DNA of 64,000 nt from Ignisphaera sp. (GCA_038735125.1 JAVYNU010000001.1:343672-407671); one strand, 5' to 3'. Counted from the first letter of the stretch, positions 1 through 9,186 are shown. Numbers and translations are program-made. Notes: generated by a model not told the origin, from the sequence alone.

Positions 1-662
1 TCTATACCCTTATCCAATATAGCTATATTCCCATCGCCATCCACAACAAGTGTAGATATTATTCTTTGCAGATCTATTATCCCATAGGTTACACCAGTAT
101 GTATAGCATCTCTTATTAGATAGTCCATTCTATCAACATCTATATCGCTAGATAAAAGCTGATTATATATAGGCTCTCTATATCTACCCTCTATCACAGC
201 CGTAATTGTTTTTGGGTCATAGCCAAAATAGTCAAGAATATCCCTAATTTCGCTCTCCAATATAATCATCCTAGTGATTTCTTCATGGCCTAGGCCAAGC
301 AAATCTTTGTAAAAGGGCTCAATAGCATGGCTAAACGGTGTATGCCCTATATCGTGGAGAAGTGCAGACAATCTAAGCATCTGAACATCGTCAAATGAAT
401 GTATATAGCCTAGTTCTGCAAGTTTTTCTGCTACTAAACCCATCAAATGAGTTGCGCCAATACTATGACTAAATCTTGTATGAGTTGCGCCAGGATAGAC
501 ATACCATGCCACTGCTAGTTGCTTTACATATCTAAGTCTCTGAAAATAGGGTGTATCAACAATTTTGAGTTCAACTTCTGTTAGATCTATGTAGCCATGA
601 ACTTCGTCGTAGATCTTCTTTGCGCCAGCGCTATTCAAAATCTTGCTTCTATACTTATGCAA
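1..662 (-). CDS. HD-domain phosphohydrolase (COG1078-type), C-terminus cut by window edge
   Basis: The translated product belongs to the HD superfamily of metal-dependent phosphohydrolases, close to dNTP triphosphohydrolase-like proteins (YwfO/COG1078). What is seen: the opening KIYDEVHGYIDL, then TRFSHSIGATHLMG, the metal-binding LLHDIGHTPFSH, and the later conserved DIDVDRMDYLIRD that supplies the last Asp ligand. About 220 codons are inside the window and the 3' end lies beyond its left edge. There is no in-frame ATG. The start is probably the TTG at 660-662 or the one at 636-638, because a stop codon belonging to the neighbouring gene sits just upstream in the same frame. Family members hydrolyse nucleotides; the substrate here is not known. 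Confidence 0.85.
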   Translation of the reverse strand, partial: MHKYRSKILNSAGAKKIYDEVHGYIDLTEVELKIVDTPYFQRLRYVKQLAVAWYVYPGATHTRFSHSIGATHLMGLVAEKLAELGYIHSFDDVQMLRLSALLHDIGHTPFSHAIEPFYKDLLGLGHEEITRMIILESEIRDILDYFGYDPKTITAVIEGRYREPIYNQLLSSDIDVDRMDYLIRDAIHTGVTYGIIDLQRIISTLVVDGDGNIAILDKGI

Positions 663-734
663 AACCTTGCACCAGCAAATATAATACTCTAGTATTACTT
701 GTATTACTTGCTCTTGCTTAACAGCTAAGTAAGC

Positions 735-1232
735 CTATATGCAAATACCATATTTCTTCACAATGCTGAATAGCTGCTTAGCTATATCTGAAGACACGTT
801 CTTTCTCCTTGCCAGCTCCTCGACAACATCATCTGGAGCTGGATAGACATCAGAACACAACATAACTAGGCTCGCAATAAGCTCTAGTGCATAGTGATCT
901 ATTGAACCTAAAGCATTTTTAACATCAGTTAGCAGATTTTCAACTCTCTGAACTGCTACAGCTTCTACCTCATTCAACGAATTAGTACAGGTAGCATTCA
1001 AATATTGCGCAACATAATGATAATAGTTTTGAAGTCCTCTTGAATAAGGGCCCCTAGACAACCATCCAAATTTGAATCCATAGTCAATGCCACCAATTCT
1101 TTGAAGTAGGTAGCCCAGTTTTTGGACAATAATCTTAAACTCCATAGAGTCAACTGATAGGTTTTTCACCAAATTAATATCATTGATTATTTTAGCAATT
1201 AATATTGCAATCCTCTTTCTATCATCATTCAT
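735..1232 (-). CDS. YwgA-like conserved protein of unknown function
   Basis: This is a 165-residue soluble alpha-helical protein. The central stretch KLGYLLQRIGG followed by FKFGWLSRGPYSRGLQ resembles the YwgA family, in which a leucine-rich helix precedes a YxFxWxxRGPYS signature. No catalytic motif is evident. It lies directly upstream of the HD phosphohydrolase on the same strand with about 70 nt between them, so co-transcription is likely. From memory, ywgA and the HD gene ywfO are also neighbours in Bacillus, which supports a functional link. The family assignment rests on motif recognition only and the molecular function is unknown. Confidence 0.55.
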   Translation of the reverse strand: MNDDRKRIAILIAKIINDINLVKNLSVDSMEFKIIVQKLGYLLQRIGGIDYGFKFGWLSRGPYSRGLQNYYHYVAQYLNATCTNSLNEVEAVAVQRVENLLTDVKNALGSIDHYALELIASLVMLCSDVYPAPDDVVEELARRKNVSSDIAKQLFSIVKKYGICI

Positions 1233-1315
1233 AAAACAGACCTTACAATACTACAAGAGAGACATTTTTCTGTGAGATTATATATGCAGTGAGGGACTAC
1301 CGAAAGAATTTTTGG

Positions 1316-1388
<73 letters not shown>

Positions 1389-1451
1389 ACCATATTACGT
1401 AATCTACTTATAATGAAATGCTGGTTAAAAAGCGTAAATGTGAATACTATG

Positions 1452-1514
1452 TAGATCAGCCAAAGGGGTCCCATCATCTTTAATCCATTAGGCCTGCGTC
1501 TATCATCATCTTTT
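1452..1514 (-). ncRNA. C/D-box guide sRNA
   Basis: Read on the minus strand, the segment has the canonical archaeal C/D layout: box C ATGATGA (1503-1509), an 11-nt guide, a D'-like CTAA, a 10-nt spacer, a C'-like ATGATGG, an 11-nt guide, and box D CTGA (1456-1459). Two equal-length guides flanked by these boxes are typical of sRNAs that direct 2'-O-methylation through Nop5, fibrillarin and L7Ae. A TATA box at 1541-1547 lies about 27 nt upstream of the predicted 5' end. Nop5 and fibrillarin are encoded elsewhere in this window. The targets were not determined; the D guide is ACCCCTTTGG. Confidence 0.75.
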
Positions 1515-1540
1515 TAACAGTATACACAATTTGCCAAGGT

Positions 1541-1547
1541 TTATATA
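1541..1547 (-). promoter_or_regulatory. TATA box for the C/D-box sRNA
   Basis: The minus strand reads GGTATATAAACC, a near-consensus archaeal BRE/TATA element. Its centre is about 27 nt upstream of the predicted 5' end of the guide RNA at about 1514. Confidence 0.65.
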
Positions 1548-1678
1548 CCTCTGCTATACAATCCCTTTTTATTTAACTAGCCTTAAATCCACTATCCTTA
1601 TAATACATCTAGCTTTTTGTGTATTCGTTTTTGAAAATTTTATAAAAATATTTTATTGGTGGTTATAGACTTAATGTA

Positions 1679-3007
1679 ATGCACTCAGGTAGCCACGCCA
1701 TGGAAACCAAATACAAGAATGTTATGTGCGGCAATATTACGAAGGAGTTCAGCGGAAAAGATGTTGTGATAGCGGGATGGGTTCACCAGATAAGGGATCT
1801 TGGAGGAAAGAAATTCATAGTTGTCAGAGATTTTAGTGGGATCGTACAGGTTACCATATCAAAGGATAGTGCATCGAAAGAATTATTGGATATCGCTGAA
1901 GAACTTACTTTTGAATCTGTTGTTCAAGTAAGGGGTCTTGTTAAAGAGGATCCTAGGGCGCCTAGAGGTGTTGAGATAGTCCCATACGAGATTAAGTTGC
2001 TAAATGTGGCAAAGAAGCCTCTACCACTTGATGTAAGTGGTAAGGTTCCTGCCGATATCGATACAAGACTTAGAGAAAGAGTTCTAGATCTGAGAAGAGC
2101 TGAGATGAGATCGATTGTTAGAATAGGTGATACAGTATTAAAGACTGTTAGAGAAGTGCTGCGAGAATATGGATTTGTAGAGGTTTTTACACCAAAAATC
2201 ATAGCTTCTGCCACAGAAGGTGGTGCAAGCCTATTTCCAGTAATATACTTCGGGAAAGAAGCTTTTCTGGCTCAAAGTCCGCAGCTTTACAAAGAGCTTT
2301 TGGCAGCATCGCTTGAAAGGGTGTTTGAAATAGCTCCTGCATGGCGAGCTGAGGAAAGTGATACCCCATATCATCTGGCAGAGTTCATAAGCATAGATAT
2401 AGAAGCTGCATTCATGAACTACGAAGATGTTATGAAAATCCTTGAAAATGTTGTTTACGAGATTGTAAAAGCTGTCAAAGAAGAGAATGAGGATGATCTC
2501 AAGATATTAAACTATGAATTGCCAAATATTTCTCTGCCTTTGCCAAGAATAAAATACGTTGATGCCATTAAAATGCTTAGAGATAAAGGAGTTTACGTGG
2601 AGCCCGGTGAAGACCTGTCAACAACTCATTTGAGAATTTTAAGCGAGTCTATAGAATCTCCGCTATATTTCATTGTAGAGTTCCCAACTAAAGTAAGAGC
2701 CTTTTACACAAAACCGAAGGATGATGACCCCATGTATAGCGAAAGTTTCGATTTGATATGGAAGCATCTAGAGCTGGCCTCTGGCAGCTCTAGAATACAT
2801 AGAAAGGACCAGTTAATAGAGGCGCTAAAAGAACGTGGATTAAATGTTGATAGCTTTAGCTTCTTCATAAAGTGGTTTGACTATGGAATGCCTCCCCACG
2901 CTGGATGGGGCCTGGGCTACTCAAGACTAATGCTTATGCTCACCGGTAGAAGTAATGTTAAGGAAGTTACGCTGTTCCCAAGAGACAAAAAGAGGTTGAC
3001 CCCCTAG
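1679..3007 (+). CDS. aspS: aspartyl-tRNA synthetase, archaeal type
   Basis: This class II aminoacyl-tRNA synthetase charges tRNA with aspartate in the cytosol. It has an N-terminal OB-fold ([14 protein letters not shown] near residues 33-46), then the class II core with [11 protein letters not shown] and the motif 3 region [13 protein letters not shown] near the C-terminus. At about 440 residues it has the usual archaeal length. Two starts are possible, ATG 1679 and ATG 1700; the second removes seven residues. An AT-rich TATA-like element lies around 1636-1650. The OB-fold carries His where discriminating archaeal enzymes such as that of Thermococcus carry Trp, which may indicate relaxed Asp/Asn tRNA specificity (inference). 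It overlaps the convergent truD gene by 4 nt. Confidence 0.97.
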   Translation: MHSGSHAMETKYKNVMCGNITKEFSGKDVVIAGWVHQIRDLGGKKFIVVRDFSGIVQVTISKDSASKELLDIAEELTFESVVQVRGLVKEDPRAPRGVEIVPYEIKLLNVAKKPLPLDVSGKVPADIDTRLRERVLDLRRAEMRSIVRIGDTVLKTVREVLREYGFVEVFTPKIIASATEGGASLFPVIYFGKEAFLAQSPQLYKELLAASLERVFEIAPAWRAEESDTPYHLAEFISIDIEAAFMNYEDVMKILENVVYEIVKAVKEENEDDLKILNYELPNISLPLPRIKYVDAIKMLRDKGVYVEPGEDLSTTHLRILSESIESPLYFIVEFPTKVRAFYTKPKDDDPMYSESFDLIWKHLELASGSSRIHRKDQLIEALKERGLNVDSFSFFIKWFDYGMPPHAGWGLGYSRLMLMLTGRSNVKEVTLFPRDKKRLTP

Positions 3008-4236
3008 GTATATAATAGGGGATTACATCTCATTACCTCTCTCAACAATAGTGTAGCATAAGATCCTGGAGAAAGACTAAAGCTAAGTGAAATTACATTG
3101 CTTTCTATTTTGTAGTCAAAGTCAAAAGCTTTTGTAACAGACTCTCTGTAATCTCCGTAGAAACATAGCCCCTCTAGTTTATTTTGGCAGAACATTTTCA
3201 GATCTATACCCTCTATCTCTACAATCTCATCAAAAAACCTTTTAACGTTCTCACCAACATGGACATTGTAGCCAGGCAAAGGAAGGTATCTAAATTCTCT
3301 TCTCAGTACATGCAACCCATCCCTAACATTATGTAGCTCTACAACATTAAGCCATACTTTTGAAAGCAATCTATTGAATAAATAGGCTTGATATGCATTC
3401 ACAAAAAACCTTATAATTCTGTTGTACATGGGGTCTTTTAACAAATTTTTCAACTCTTCATCAATACGATGATTATCTGCTCGGCATAGCCGATCCTCCA
3501 AACTCCTATATAACATAGCTGATTTTTTTGGAGGGCTCTTGCATAAAACTTTGAGAAACAATTCAAAATCTTCCTTGATAAGAGCCTTGCCAAGGATATG
3601 AGTAATGGGTCTTCTGGATCCGAATCTTTGATAGCCAAAAAAGTTTAGAAACTGATAATCATGATCCTTAAGAGTGTTAATGGCTCTTATTAAATCGTCT
3701 AAAGCGGCATGCGGATCTAAGGCTATCTTTATATCAAATTTATTTGAATTGTGCATTAAAAATGGTCTTGATAGGCTGCAAAACCATAGATATGCCTCTA
3801 TGATGGCAGAACTAGAAATCATTTTGACGCTACTTTCATGTTTTCTGCACCCAGATAATACCACAGCCTGATAGGCTATAGCATAGGCATCTTTTAGGCC
3901 CAGTACCTCAAAATCATTGCAATTAAGGCTAGATTTCAAAAGATACCCTAGGGACATCGAATCGATGTTCTGCTTTTTAGCTACATAAACACAGTACCTG
4001 TTATTCGCATCTCTATCAATTTGCATAGGACTTTTAGATAATCTATCGAAAACCTCCTTAAGATTGATCAGATTCACATTCTCCGTAACCACAAAACCCT
4101 CTGGCCTTTCTATCCAAACAAATATACCTCCAAGCGATTCCGAACGCGTAGATATGTTTGGATATGTGTAAACTTGTAAGCCAAGTAAAATATCCAGCAA
4201 GGAAGTTGTTAAAAAGTTCAATGAGAACGCCTCCAA
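3004..4236 (-). CDS. truD: tRNA pseudouridine synthase TruD (Pus7 family)
   Basis: TruD/Pus7 enzymes convert a uridine of tRNA to pseudouridine, classically U13. The signature [13 protein letters not shown] is clear near residue 200. The catalytic-site segment is [11 protein letters not shown], with the Asp conserved but the usual aromatic residue after it altered. At 410 residues it has normal archaeal length. The apparent start is TTG at 4236, 12 nt after the pth2 stop; this pth2-truD order is common in archaea and implies one transcript. The C-terminal end overlaps the end of convergent aspS by 4 nt. Confidence 0.92.
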   Translation of the reverse strand: MEAFSLNFLTTSLLDILLGLQVYTYPNISTRSESLGGIFVWIERPEGFVVTENVNLINLKEVFDRLSKSPMQIDRDANNRYCVYVAKKQNIDSMSLGYLLKSSLNCNDFEVLGLKDAYAIAYQAVVLSGCRKHESSVKMISSSAIIEAYLWFCSLSRPFLMHNSNKFDIKIALDPHAALDDLIRAINTLKDHDYQFLNFFGYQRFGSRRPITHILGKALIKEDFELFLKVLCKSPPKKSAMLYRSLEDRLCRADNHRIDEELKNLLKDPMYNRIIRFFVNAYQAYLFNRLLSKVWLNVVELHNVRDGLHVLRREFRYLPLPGYNVHVGENVKRFFDEIVEIEGIDLKMFCQNKLEGLCFYGDYRESVTKAFDFDYKIESNVISLSFSLSPGSYATLLLREVMRCNPLLYT

Positions 4237-4247
4237 ATATCCATTTA

Positions 4248-4610
4248 TTACAACAATGGTAGGTTTCCAGTAACCTTATCAATGATCTCAGCTGGTGCAG
4301 GCCCTAACCCCAATGCTGTTATGGTTCCTGGTGGCAACTGGGTTAATCCTGCATCAGCTATTAGAACTGTAGTTATCCCAAGTTCATCTGCAACTCTTTT
4401 CAAGTTCAGTAGCTCCTCTAGGCTTTTAACCTTGACGACTATCTTCTTCTGACCCTGTCTCCTCCATTCAGCAATTATATCTCTACAAGGTTTTTTCTCA
4501 AGACATTGCAGAACGGCTTCAACAGCGGCGTGAGCTACTTGTGTAGCCAGTTTTCCTTTCCCCATTTTTATATCAGTTCTAACAACAATGACTTGCTTTA
4601 TCTCACTCAT
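4248..4610 (-). CDS. pth2: peptidyl-tRNA hydrolase Pth2
   Basis: Pth2 cleaves peptidyl-tRNA released by stalled ribosomes so that the tRNA is recycled. The sequence shows the hallmark N-terminal KMGKGKLATQVAHAA and the C-terminal DAGLTQLPPGT followed by LGLGPAP, which form the active site of this bacterial-Pth-unrelated family. The ATG at 4610 gives about 120 residues, matching the family; an in-frame GTG at 4622 would add four. It is the first gene of a pth2-truD unit. Confidence 0.96.
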   Translation of the reverse strand: MSEIKQVIVVRTDIKMGKGKLATQVAHAAVEAVLQCLEKKPCRDIIAEWRRQGQKKIVVKVKSLEELLNLKRVADELGITTVLIADAGLTQLPPGTITALGLGPAPAEIIDKVTGNLPLL

Positions 4611-4745
4611 TTCAGTATCCACATATGGTTTGTTACTGCTACGAAAGAATTAATAGGCTTTTAAATCTGCGCTGGTCAAATTCAATTGGTAGTGAATTCC
4701 ATTAAACTAAGGTGAATAATACTGGCAGTAGCTACCACAAAAATT

Positions 4746-4928
4746 GTGCTTCATGAAATAGCCGGTATAAGAATATGCTCGAGCTGTAAAAAGCCTATAG
4801 CACCTGATGAGAAGGCTGTTAGCTTTAAATGTCCAAACTGTGGAGGTGTTGTTATATGGAGATGCTATAAGTGTAGAACAATGGCTGTCCCCTACAAATG
4901 TCCTAACTGTGGTTTCGAAGGGCCTTAG
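4746..4928 (+). CDS. small Zn-ribbon protein (COG2888), translation-associated
   Basis: This 60-residue protein carries CSSC, CPNC, CYKC and CPNC pairs, so it can bind two zinc ions. The pattern matches the COG2888/DUF1610 family of archaeal zinc-ribbon proteins predicted to bind RNA. The likely start is GTG 4746; no ATG is available and a stop codon lies about 30 nt upstream. It is followed 15 nt later by the EF-1beta gene, a pairing common in archaea that suggests a role in translation. Biochemical function is not established. Confidence 0.85.
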   Translation: MLHEIAGIRICSSCKKPIAPDEKAVSFKCPNCGGVVIWRCYKCRTMAVPYKCPNCGFEGP

Positions 4929-4943
4929 CTGGGTGAGTAGACC

Positions 4944-5225
4944 ATGCCAGGCAATGTTGTAGTTGTTGTAAGAGCTTATCCAAAAGAAGTTATGGAGGAT
5001 TTCACAAGAATCATTGAGAAAATCCAGCTGAAGATTAAAGAGACAGTATATGCTTTAATGAAGTGGGAGCCTGTTGAAATAGCTTTTGGGTATAAAGCAC
5101 TTGATCTATACTTCATATTGCCTGAAGACATTGAAGGCGGTACAGAAAATCTTGAGGAAATAATAAAAAGCGTTGATGATATAGACAACGTGGAAGTCAT
5201 ATATGTTACGAGAGTGGGTGCATAA
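4944..5225 (+). CDS. ef1b: elongation factor 1-beta (aEF-1B)
   Basis: aEF-1B is the guanine nucleotide exchange factor that returns EF-1alpha from the GDP to the GTP form. The 93-residue protein has the family length and the alpha-beta sandwich pattern, with PVEIAFGYKALDLYFI in the centre and DIDNVEVIYVTRVGA at the end. The ATG follows a GGTGAGTAG purine-rich site. It is the second gene of a three-gene run: Zn-ribbon, EF-1beta, winged helix. Confidence 0.95.
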   Translation: MPGNVVVVVRAYPKEVMEDFTRIIEKIQLKIKETVYALMKWEPVEIAFGYKALDLYFILPEDIEGGTENLEEIIKSVDDIDNVEVIYVTRVGA

Positions 5226-5241
5226 TAGGGAGTAGACATAG

Positions 5242-5475
5242 ATGTTGACAAAGAGAAGAATGCAGCAAAAAATACTAGAATTCGTAAAGGAGAATGGTAA
5301 AGCTGAAGATAAGGAATTGCTAGAGCTATTAAAAAAAGAGACTGAAATCTCATACAATGAGCTGCTGAATCTAATAATGTATCTAGAAATTGAGGGTTTT
5401 GTAGACGCCAGAAAGCAGAAGGATAGTTTAATAGTCACACCCAAACCATCCACAAGAAAGATTATATCACAATAA
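5242..5475 (+). CDS. small winged-helix protein
   Basis: This 77-residue protein is predicted to be a single winged helix-turn-helix: helix RRMQQKILEFVKENG, helix DKELLELLKKE, recognition-like helix SYNELLNLIMYLEIEGFV, then a two-strand wing. It has no ligand domain. It is encoded 16 nt behind EF-1beta, so it is probably co-transcribed with translation genes. Its target is unknown. Confidence 0.6.
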   Translation: MLTKRRMQQKILEFVKENGKAEDKELLELLKKETEISYNELLNLIMYLEIEGFVDARKQKDSLIVTPKPSTRKIISQ

Positions 5476-5517
5476 GTTTTAAATCTCTCATACACAAAAA
5501 GTTTTTGGAAATTTGAC

Positions 5518-6573
5518 ATGGGTGTTAATCTAAAAGATCTAATACCACCTAATTGCAGAACCGAAATAACTGATCTAAGGCAACTTGCAAGAAGAATTAT
5601 TGCACTTGATGCCTATAATGCTCTATATCAGTTTCTGGCTGCCATAAGACAGCCAGATGGAACACCACTAATGGATTCGAAATCGAGAATAACGAGTCAT
5701 CTAAGCGGTCTTTTCTACAGAACTATAAACCTGGTTGAAAACGGCATAAAACCTGTTTATGTATTTGATGGTAAACCTCCAGAACTTAAGAGAGCCGAGC
5801 TAGAGAGAAGGAGATTGAGAAAGGAAAAGGCACAGAGGCTAGCAGAGAAAGCATATGAAGAGGGAGCTGTTGAGGAGGCTGCAAAATATGTCATCCAATC
5901 TGTGAGTCTTGAGAGTGATATGGTTAGGGATGCAAAAGAGCTTTTAGAGGCTATGGGCATACCATATGTCCAAGCATTAGAGGAGGGAGAGGCACAGGCT
6001 GCATACTTAGCTAAGAAGGGTTTGTGTTGGGCAGCTGCAAGCCAGGACTACGACTCTCTTCTTTTTGGTAGTCCAAGGCTGGTAAGAAACCTTACAATAT
6101 CGGGTAAGAGAAAACTTCCAGGCAAAGACATATATATTGAGATAAAACCAGAGATAATAGAGTTAGACACTCTACTCAGAGCTCTAGGGATAACGAGGGA
6201 GCAGTTAATAGATATAGCTATATTGATGGGAACAGATTATAATCCAGATGGGGTTGAAGGAATAGGACCTAAGACAGCGTTACAAATGATTAGAATGCAT
6301 GGATCCCTAGAAAAAGCATTGAAATATATTCCCCAAGCAAGGTTTCCTGAAGATCCTTTGAAAATAAAGGCCTATTTCCTTAACCCCCCAGTAAACGAAA
6401 ATGTTAATATTGAGTGGAGAGAACCAGATAGAAATAGGATTATTCAGATCCTGGTCAAGGAACACGACTTTTCGCCAGATAGAGTTGAAAACGCTATTAA
6501 AAGACTTGAAAAAGGGTATAAAGAATTTATAAAATCAACTACAACAAGTTTAGATATGTGGTTTAGAAAATAA
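5518..6573 (+). CDS. fen: flap endonuclease 1
   Basis: FEN1 removes 5' flaps during Okazaki-fragment maturation and long-patch repair. The N-domain begins MGVNLKDLIP, with acidic metal ligands in ALDAYNALYQF and VFDGKPP. The I-domain has EEGEAQAAYLA, SQDYDSLLFG and MGTDYNPDGVEGIGPKTAL with the helix-hairpin-helix. The C-terminus TSLDMWFRK resembles a PCNA-interacting peptide, and PCNA is encoded at 38.4 kb. At 351 residues it is full length. A TATA-like TTTTAAAT lies about 40 nt upstream, so it has its own short-leader promoter. Confidence 0.96.
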   Translation: MGVNLKDLIPPNCRTEITDLRQLARRIIALDAYNALYQFLAAIRQPDGTPLMDSKSRITSHLSGLFYRTINLVENGIKPVYVFDGKPPELKRAELERRRLRKEKAQRLAEKAYEEGAVEEAAKYVIQSVSLESDMVRDAKELLEAMGIPYVQALEEGEAQAAYLAKKGLCWAAASQDYDSLLFGSPRLVRNLTISGKRKLPGKDIYIEIKPEIIELDTLLRALGITREQLIDIAILMGTDYNPDGVEGIGPKTALQMIRMHGSLEKALKYIPQARFPEDPLKIKAYFLNPPVNENVNIEWREPDRNRIIQILVKEHDFSPDRVENAIKRLEKGYKEFIKSTTTSLDMWFRK

Positions 6574-6600
6574 TCTGCTGAGTGTTGCTAGGTGTGCATC

Positions 6601-7545
6601 ATGTTTGTAGATAGTCTGCGTAACAGAGATTTGCTATCTATAACGGATCTTTCTGTAGAGGAGCTAAAATCATTAATAGATTTGAGCTTCAAGCTCAAAG
6701 AGCTTTACTATAATGGGTTAAGATATCTAGATATATTGAATGGAAAGATTATGGCGTTGATATTTGAGAAGCACAGTACAAGAACTAGGGTAAGTCTACA
6801 GGTTGCTGTAGAGCAGCTTGGTGGGCGATCCCTCTACCTATCATCCCAAGAACTACAACTTGCAAGAGGAGAACCCATAAAAGATATGGCAAGGGTGTTA
6901 GAAAGATATGTTGATGGCATTGCAGCCAGGGTTTATAGCCATAAATCACTTTTAGAGCTAGCAGAATACGCTAAAATCCCTGTGATAAATGCTTTAAGCG
7001 ACTTTGAACACCCACTTCAAGCACTAGCTGATGTAATGACAATACTAGAGTTCAAAAAGGATATGAGAAAGGTTAAAGTGGCTTTTGTAGGCGATGGTAG
7101 AGACAATGTTGCACACAGCCTAATGCTGGCGGTTACCATGCTTGGAGGCTCTATATACATAGCCACCCCAGTGGGATACGAACCAGATACTAGGCTATAC
7201 AGCATAGCTAAGAATTATGCTGAGAGAAGTGGTGGTTACATTGCAATAGTGAGAAACCCAGTAGAAGCTGTTAAAGATGCTGATGTGATATACACTGATG
7301 TATGGGTCAGTATGGGCCAGGAAATTGAGAGAGATAAGAGAATTAGAGACCTAAAGGAGTATCAAGTCAACAGAGAGCTTGTGTCCTATGCCAAAAAAGA
7401 TTACATATTCATGCATTGTCTTCCTGCACACAGAGGTGAGGAGGTAACTGAAGAGGTTATAGAATCCCAAAACTCTGTTGTATGGCAACAAGCAGAAAAT
7501 AGGTTGCATACAGCAAAAGCTGTTATCGCATCTATTCTAAGATAA
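6601..7545 (+). CDS. argF: ornithine carbamoyltransferase
   Basis: OTC joins carbamoyl phosphate and ornithine to make citrulline in arginine biosynthesis. The carbamoyl-phosphate loop STRTR is near residue 60. DFEHPLQALAD binds substrate and the ornithine-specific HCLPAHRGEEV is near residue 275, which separates it from aspartate transcarbamylase. The ATG at 6601 is preferred because AGGTG lies 6 nt before it. At about 314 residues it is complete. It follows fen by 27 nt. Confidence 0.95.
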   Translation: MFVDSLRNRDLLSITDLSVEELKSLIDLSFKLKELYYNGLRYLDILNGKIMALIFEKHSTRTRVSLQVAVEQLGGRSLYLSSQELQLARGEPIKDMARVLERYVDGIAARVYSHKSLLELAEYAKIPVINALSDFEHPLQALADVMTILEFKKDMRKVKVAFVGDGRDNVAHSLMLAVTMLGGSIYIATPVGYEPDTRLYSIAKNYAERSGGYIAIVRNPVEAVKDADVIYTDVWVSMGQEIERDKRIRDLKEYQVNRELVSYAKKDYIFMHCLPAHRGEEVTEEVIESQNSVVWQQAENRLHTAKAVIASILR

Positions 7546-7851
7546 CTCTTCTATCTTATCCATTAAGGTTCTAAACCTTTCTTCTCTACAGGCATAAACA
7601 CATTCTGTAAAACACTCGTTATCTCTGTAGCCATTATGGTTATGGCACTGAGTATTGCACTCATGGTTACAAGATAAAACATTGAATTCTAGTACAATAA
7701 AATCATTAATTTTATTTACTCTAAATAAATGTATCAAATTGGATTTTCTTAAGTAATCCACTATTCTATTTCCGCTTTCCATAGGTGCGATGAGGAAACC
7801 ATACTGTTTAACAGTTTTTTCAATTGCTCTAACAATTTCAACTGCACTCAC
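7537..7851 (-). CDS. hypothetical protein with cysteine/histidine cluster
   Basis: I do not recognise this 104-residue protein. The N-terminal half is alpha/beta (IVRAIEKTVKQYGFLIAPME). The C-terminal third holds a dense cluster CNHECNTQCHNHNG followed by ECFTECVYACREE, giving seven Cys and several His, which suggests a metal site or disulfides. Its start overlaps the end of the next upstream gene by 4 nt, and that gene overlaps its own upstream neighbour by 8 nt, so the three are translated as a unit. The 3' end overlaps the end of convergent argF by 9 nt. Confidence 0.6.
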   Translation of the reverse strand: MSAVEIVRAIEKTVKQYGFLIAPMESGNRIVDYLRKSNLIHLFRVNKINDFIVLEFNVLSCNHECNTQCHNHNGYRDNECFTECVYACREERFRTLMDKIEELS

Positions 7852-8234
7852 TTCAGCTCAGCCTCAATATTTTTCAGCACATTGCTAATTAAATTAATCA
7901 TATCCTTTTTTCCAGAAACATATCTTAGCTTTCCATTCACGTATTTGGTCTTAAGCAATTCCAAACCATCGTGGTTTACTATGGAAATATAGCCCCTCAC
8001 TTTCTTCCGCCAGTTTATAGTTAATTCAAGTAATACAGCAAAAAAGCCATTTTCTAAATCAATGTTAGCACATCTGCTTTCGCCTCTTGTGTACAGGCCT
8101 CTACACTTCCAAGAGTTGGTAATCTTTGGCGGCACTATATCCCCTTTATCATTAACAATAAATATTTTTGCAATCCTTCTATGCTTTCCGGTATTGCTTC
8201 GTGTGTCTTCAATTTTGAATTGAATTTTACCCAA
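7848..8234 (-). CDS. hypothetical beta-rich protein, middle gene of a three-gene unit
   Basis: This is a 128-residue protein of unknown family. The sequence alternates short hydrophobic strands (IQFKIED, RIAKIFIVND, FAVLLELTINW, GYISIVNHDG) and ends in an amphipathic helix (LISNVLKNIEAELK). Two cysteines (KCRG, RCAN) are present. No signal peptide or membrane segment is seen. It overlaps both neighbours by a few bases, so co-translation is likely. Function is unknown. Confidence 0.6.
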   Translation of the reverse strand: MGKIQFKIEDTRSNTGKHRRIAKIFIVNDKGDIVPPKITNSWKCRGLYTRGESRCANIDLENGFFAVLLELTINWRKKVRGYISIVNHDGLELLKTKYVNGKLRYVSGKKDMINLISNVLKNIEAELK

Positions 8235-8463
8235 TCTTTAATACACCTTCGGTAAAATTCCATTTTTTCACATTCTCAGCGAACATGCAGATAACATTTT
8301 TTCCCATGCCTATAGAACTTACATCAATTCTTACAATGCCGTTTATCTCAATAAACTTTACATTATTGTATGTGCCACCATCTACATAAGCTCCATCGTC
8401 ATTATATAGTTCAACACTTGCATATGAGCCGACCACATTAAAGCATATCTTTGCGTACACCAA
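8227..8463 (-). CDS. hypothetical small beta-rich protein, first gene of a three-gene unit
   Basis: This 78-residue protein looks all-beta (AKICFNVVGSYASVELYNDDG, KFIEINGIVRIDVSSIG, KNVICMFAE). It has two or three Cys and no recognisable domain. It is the promoter-proximal gene of the overlapping set at 8463-7537. The region upstream is AT-rich. I cannot assign a function; codon use looks like that of the neighbours, so it is probably a real gene. Confidence 0.5.
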   Translation of the reverse strand: MVYAKICFNVVGSYASVELYNDDGAYVDGGTYNNVKFIEINGIVRIDVSSIGMGKNVICMFAENVKKWNFTEGVLKIG

Positions 8464-8688
8464 AGCCTTACACCAATTAAGTAGCTTAATATTGGTGCTA
8501 TACTCATATTTTAGCTACACCTTTAATAGTTCTTTTGTCTATAGTTGTCAATTACTGCTTGTTCAACCACCTCTATGTCAGTAACTCAAAACACGTGATA
8601 CATCTATTTAATGCAATGCTAAGTTGAATAACTATGAACGTAAACTTTTTCAGTGTACTCTATCCATAGTATCTATAGTGAGGTTGCT

Positions 8689-9186
8689 ATGTCCTCATCC
8701 ATCAAAAAAATTGAGGTTATAGATGTTCCGATACCACATGGAGCAAATGTTATTGTAGGTCAGAGCCACTTTATTAAAACCGTGGAGGATCTATACGAGG
8801 CTTTAGTGACCTCTGTTCCTAATATAAGATTTGGGATAGCATTCAATGAGGCTAGTGGAAAGAGACTTGTTAGATATGATGGAAATGATGAAGAGCTTGT
8901 TAAACTCGCTGTAGATGTTGCCTTGAAGATAGGGGCTGGACATATATTTGTACTCTATATCAGGAACGCGTGGCCCATTAATGTATTGAATGCTCTAAAG
9001 AACGTGCAAGAGGTTGTTAGAATATATGTTGCTACGGCAAATCCTCTACAGGTAATTGTTGCAGAGACAAATCAGGGTAGAGGAGTTATTGGGGTAGTCG
9101 ATGGTTTTACACCCCTAGGCGTTGAGGATGCCAATGAGAAACGCGAGAGATATGAGTTTCTTAGGAAAATAGGTTATAAGAAATGA
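8689..9186 (+). CDS. adenosine-specific kinase family protein (PF04008)
   Basis: The protein matches the small archaeal family named adenosine-specific kinase: [19 protein letters not shown] at the N-terminus, [19 protein letters not shown] in the middle, [23 protein letters not shown], and the C-terminal [19 protein letters not shown]. The family name derives from a structural-genomics proposal and the physiological role is uncertain. The ATG at 8689 is chosen because GAGGT lies just upstream; an in-frame start at 8653 would add 12 residues not typical of the family. Its stop overlaps the start of the next gene by 4 nt. Confidence 0.85.
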   Translation: MSSSIKKIEVIDVPIPHGANVIVGQSHFIKTVEDLYEALVTSVPNIRFGIAFNEASGKRLVRYDGNDEELVKLAVDVALKIGAGHIFVLYIRNAWPINVLNALKNVQEVVRIYVATANPLQVIVAETNQGRGVIGVVDGFTPLGVEDANEKRERYEFLRKIGYKK

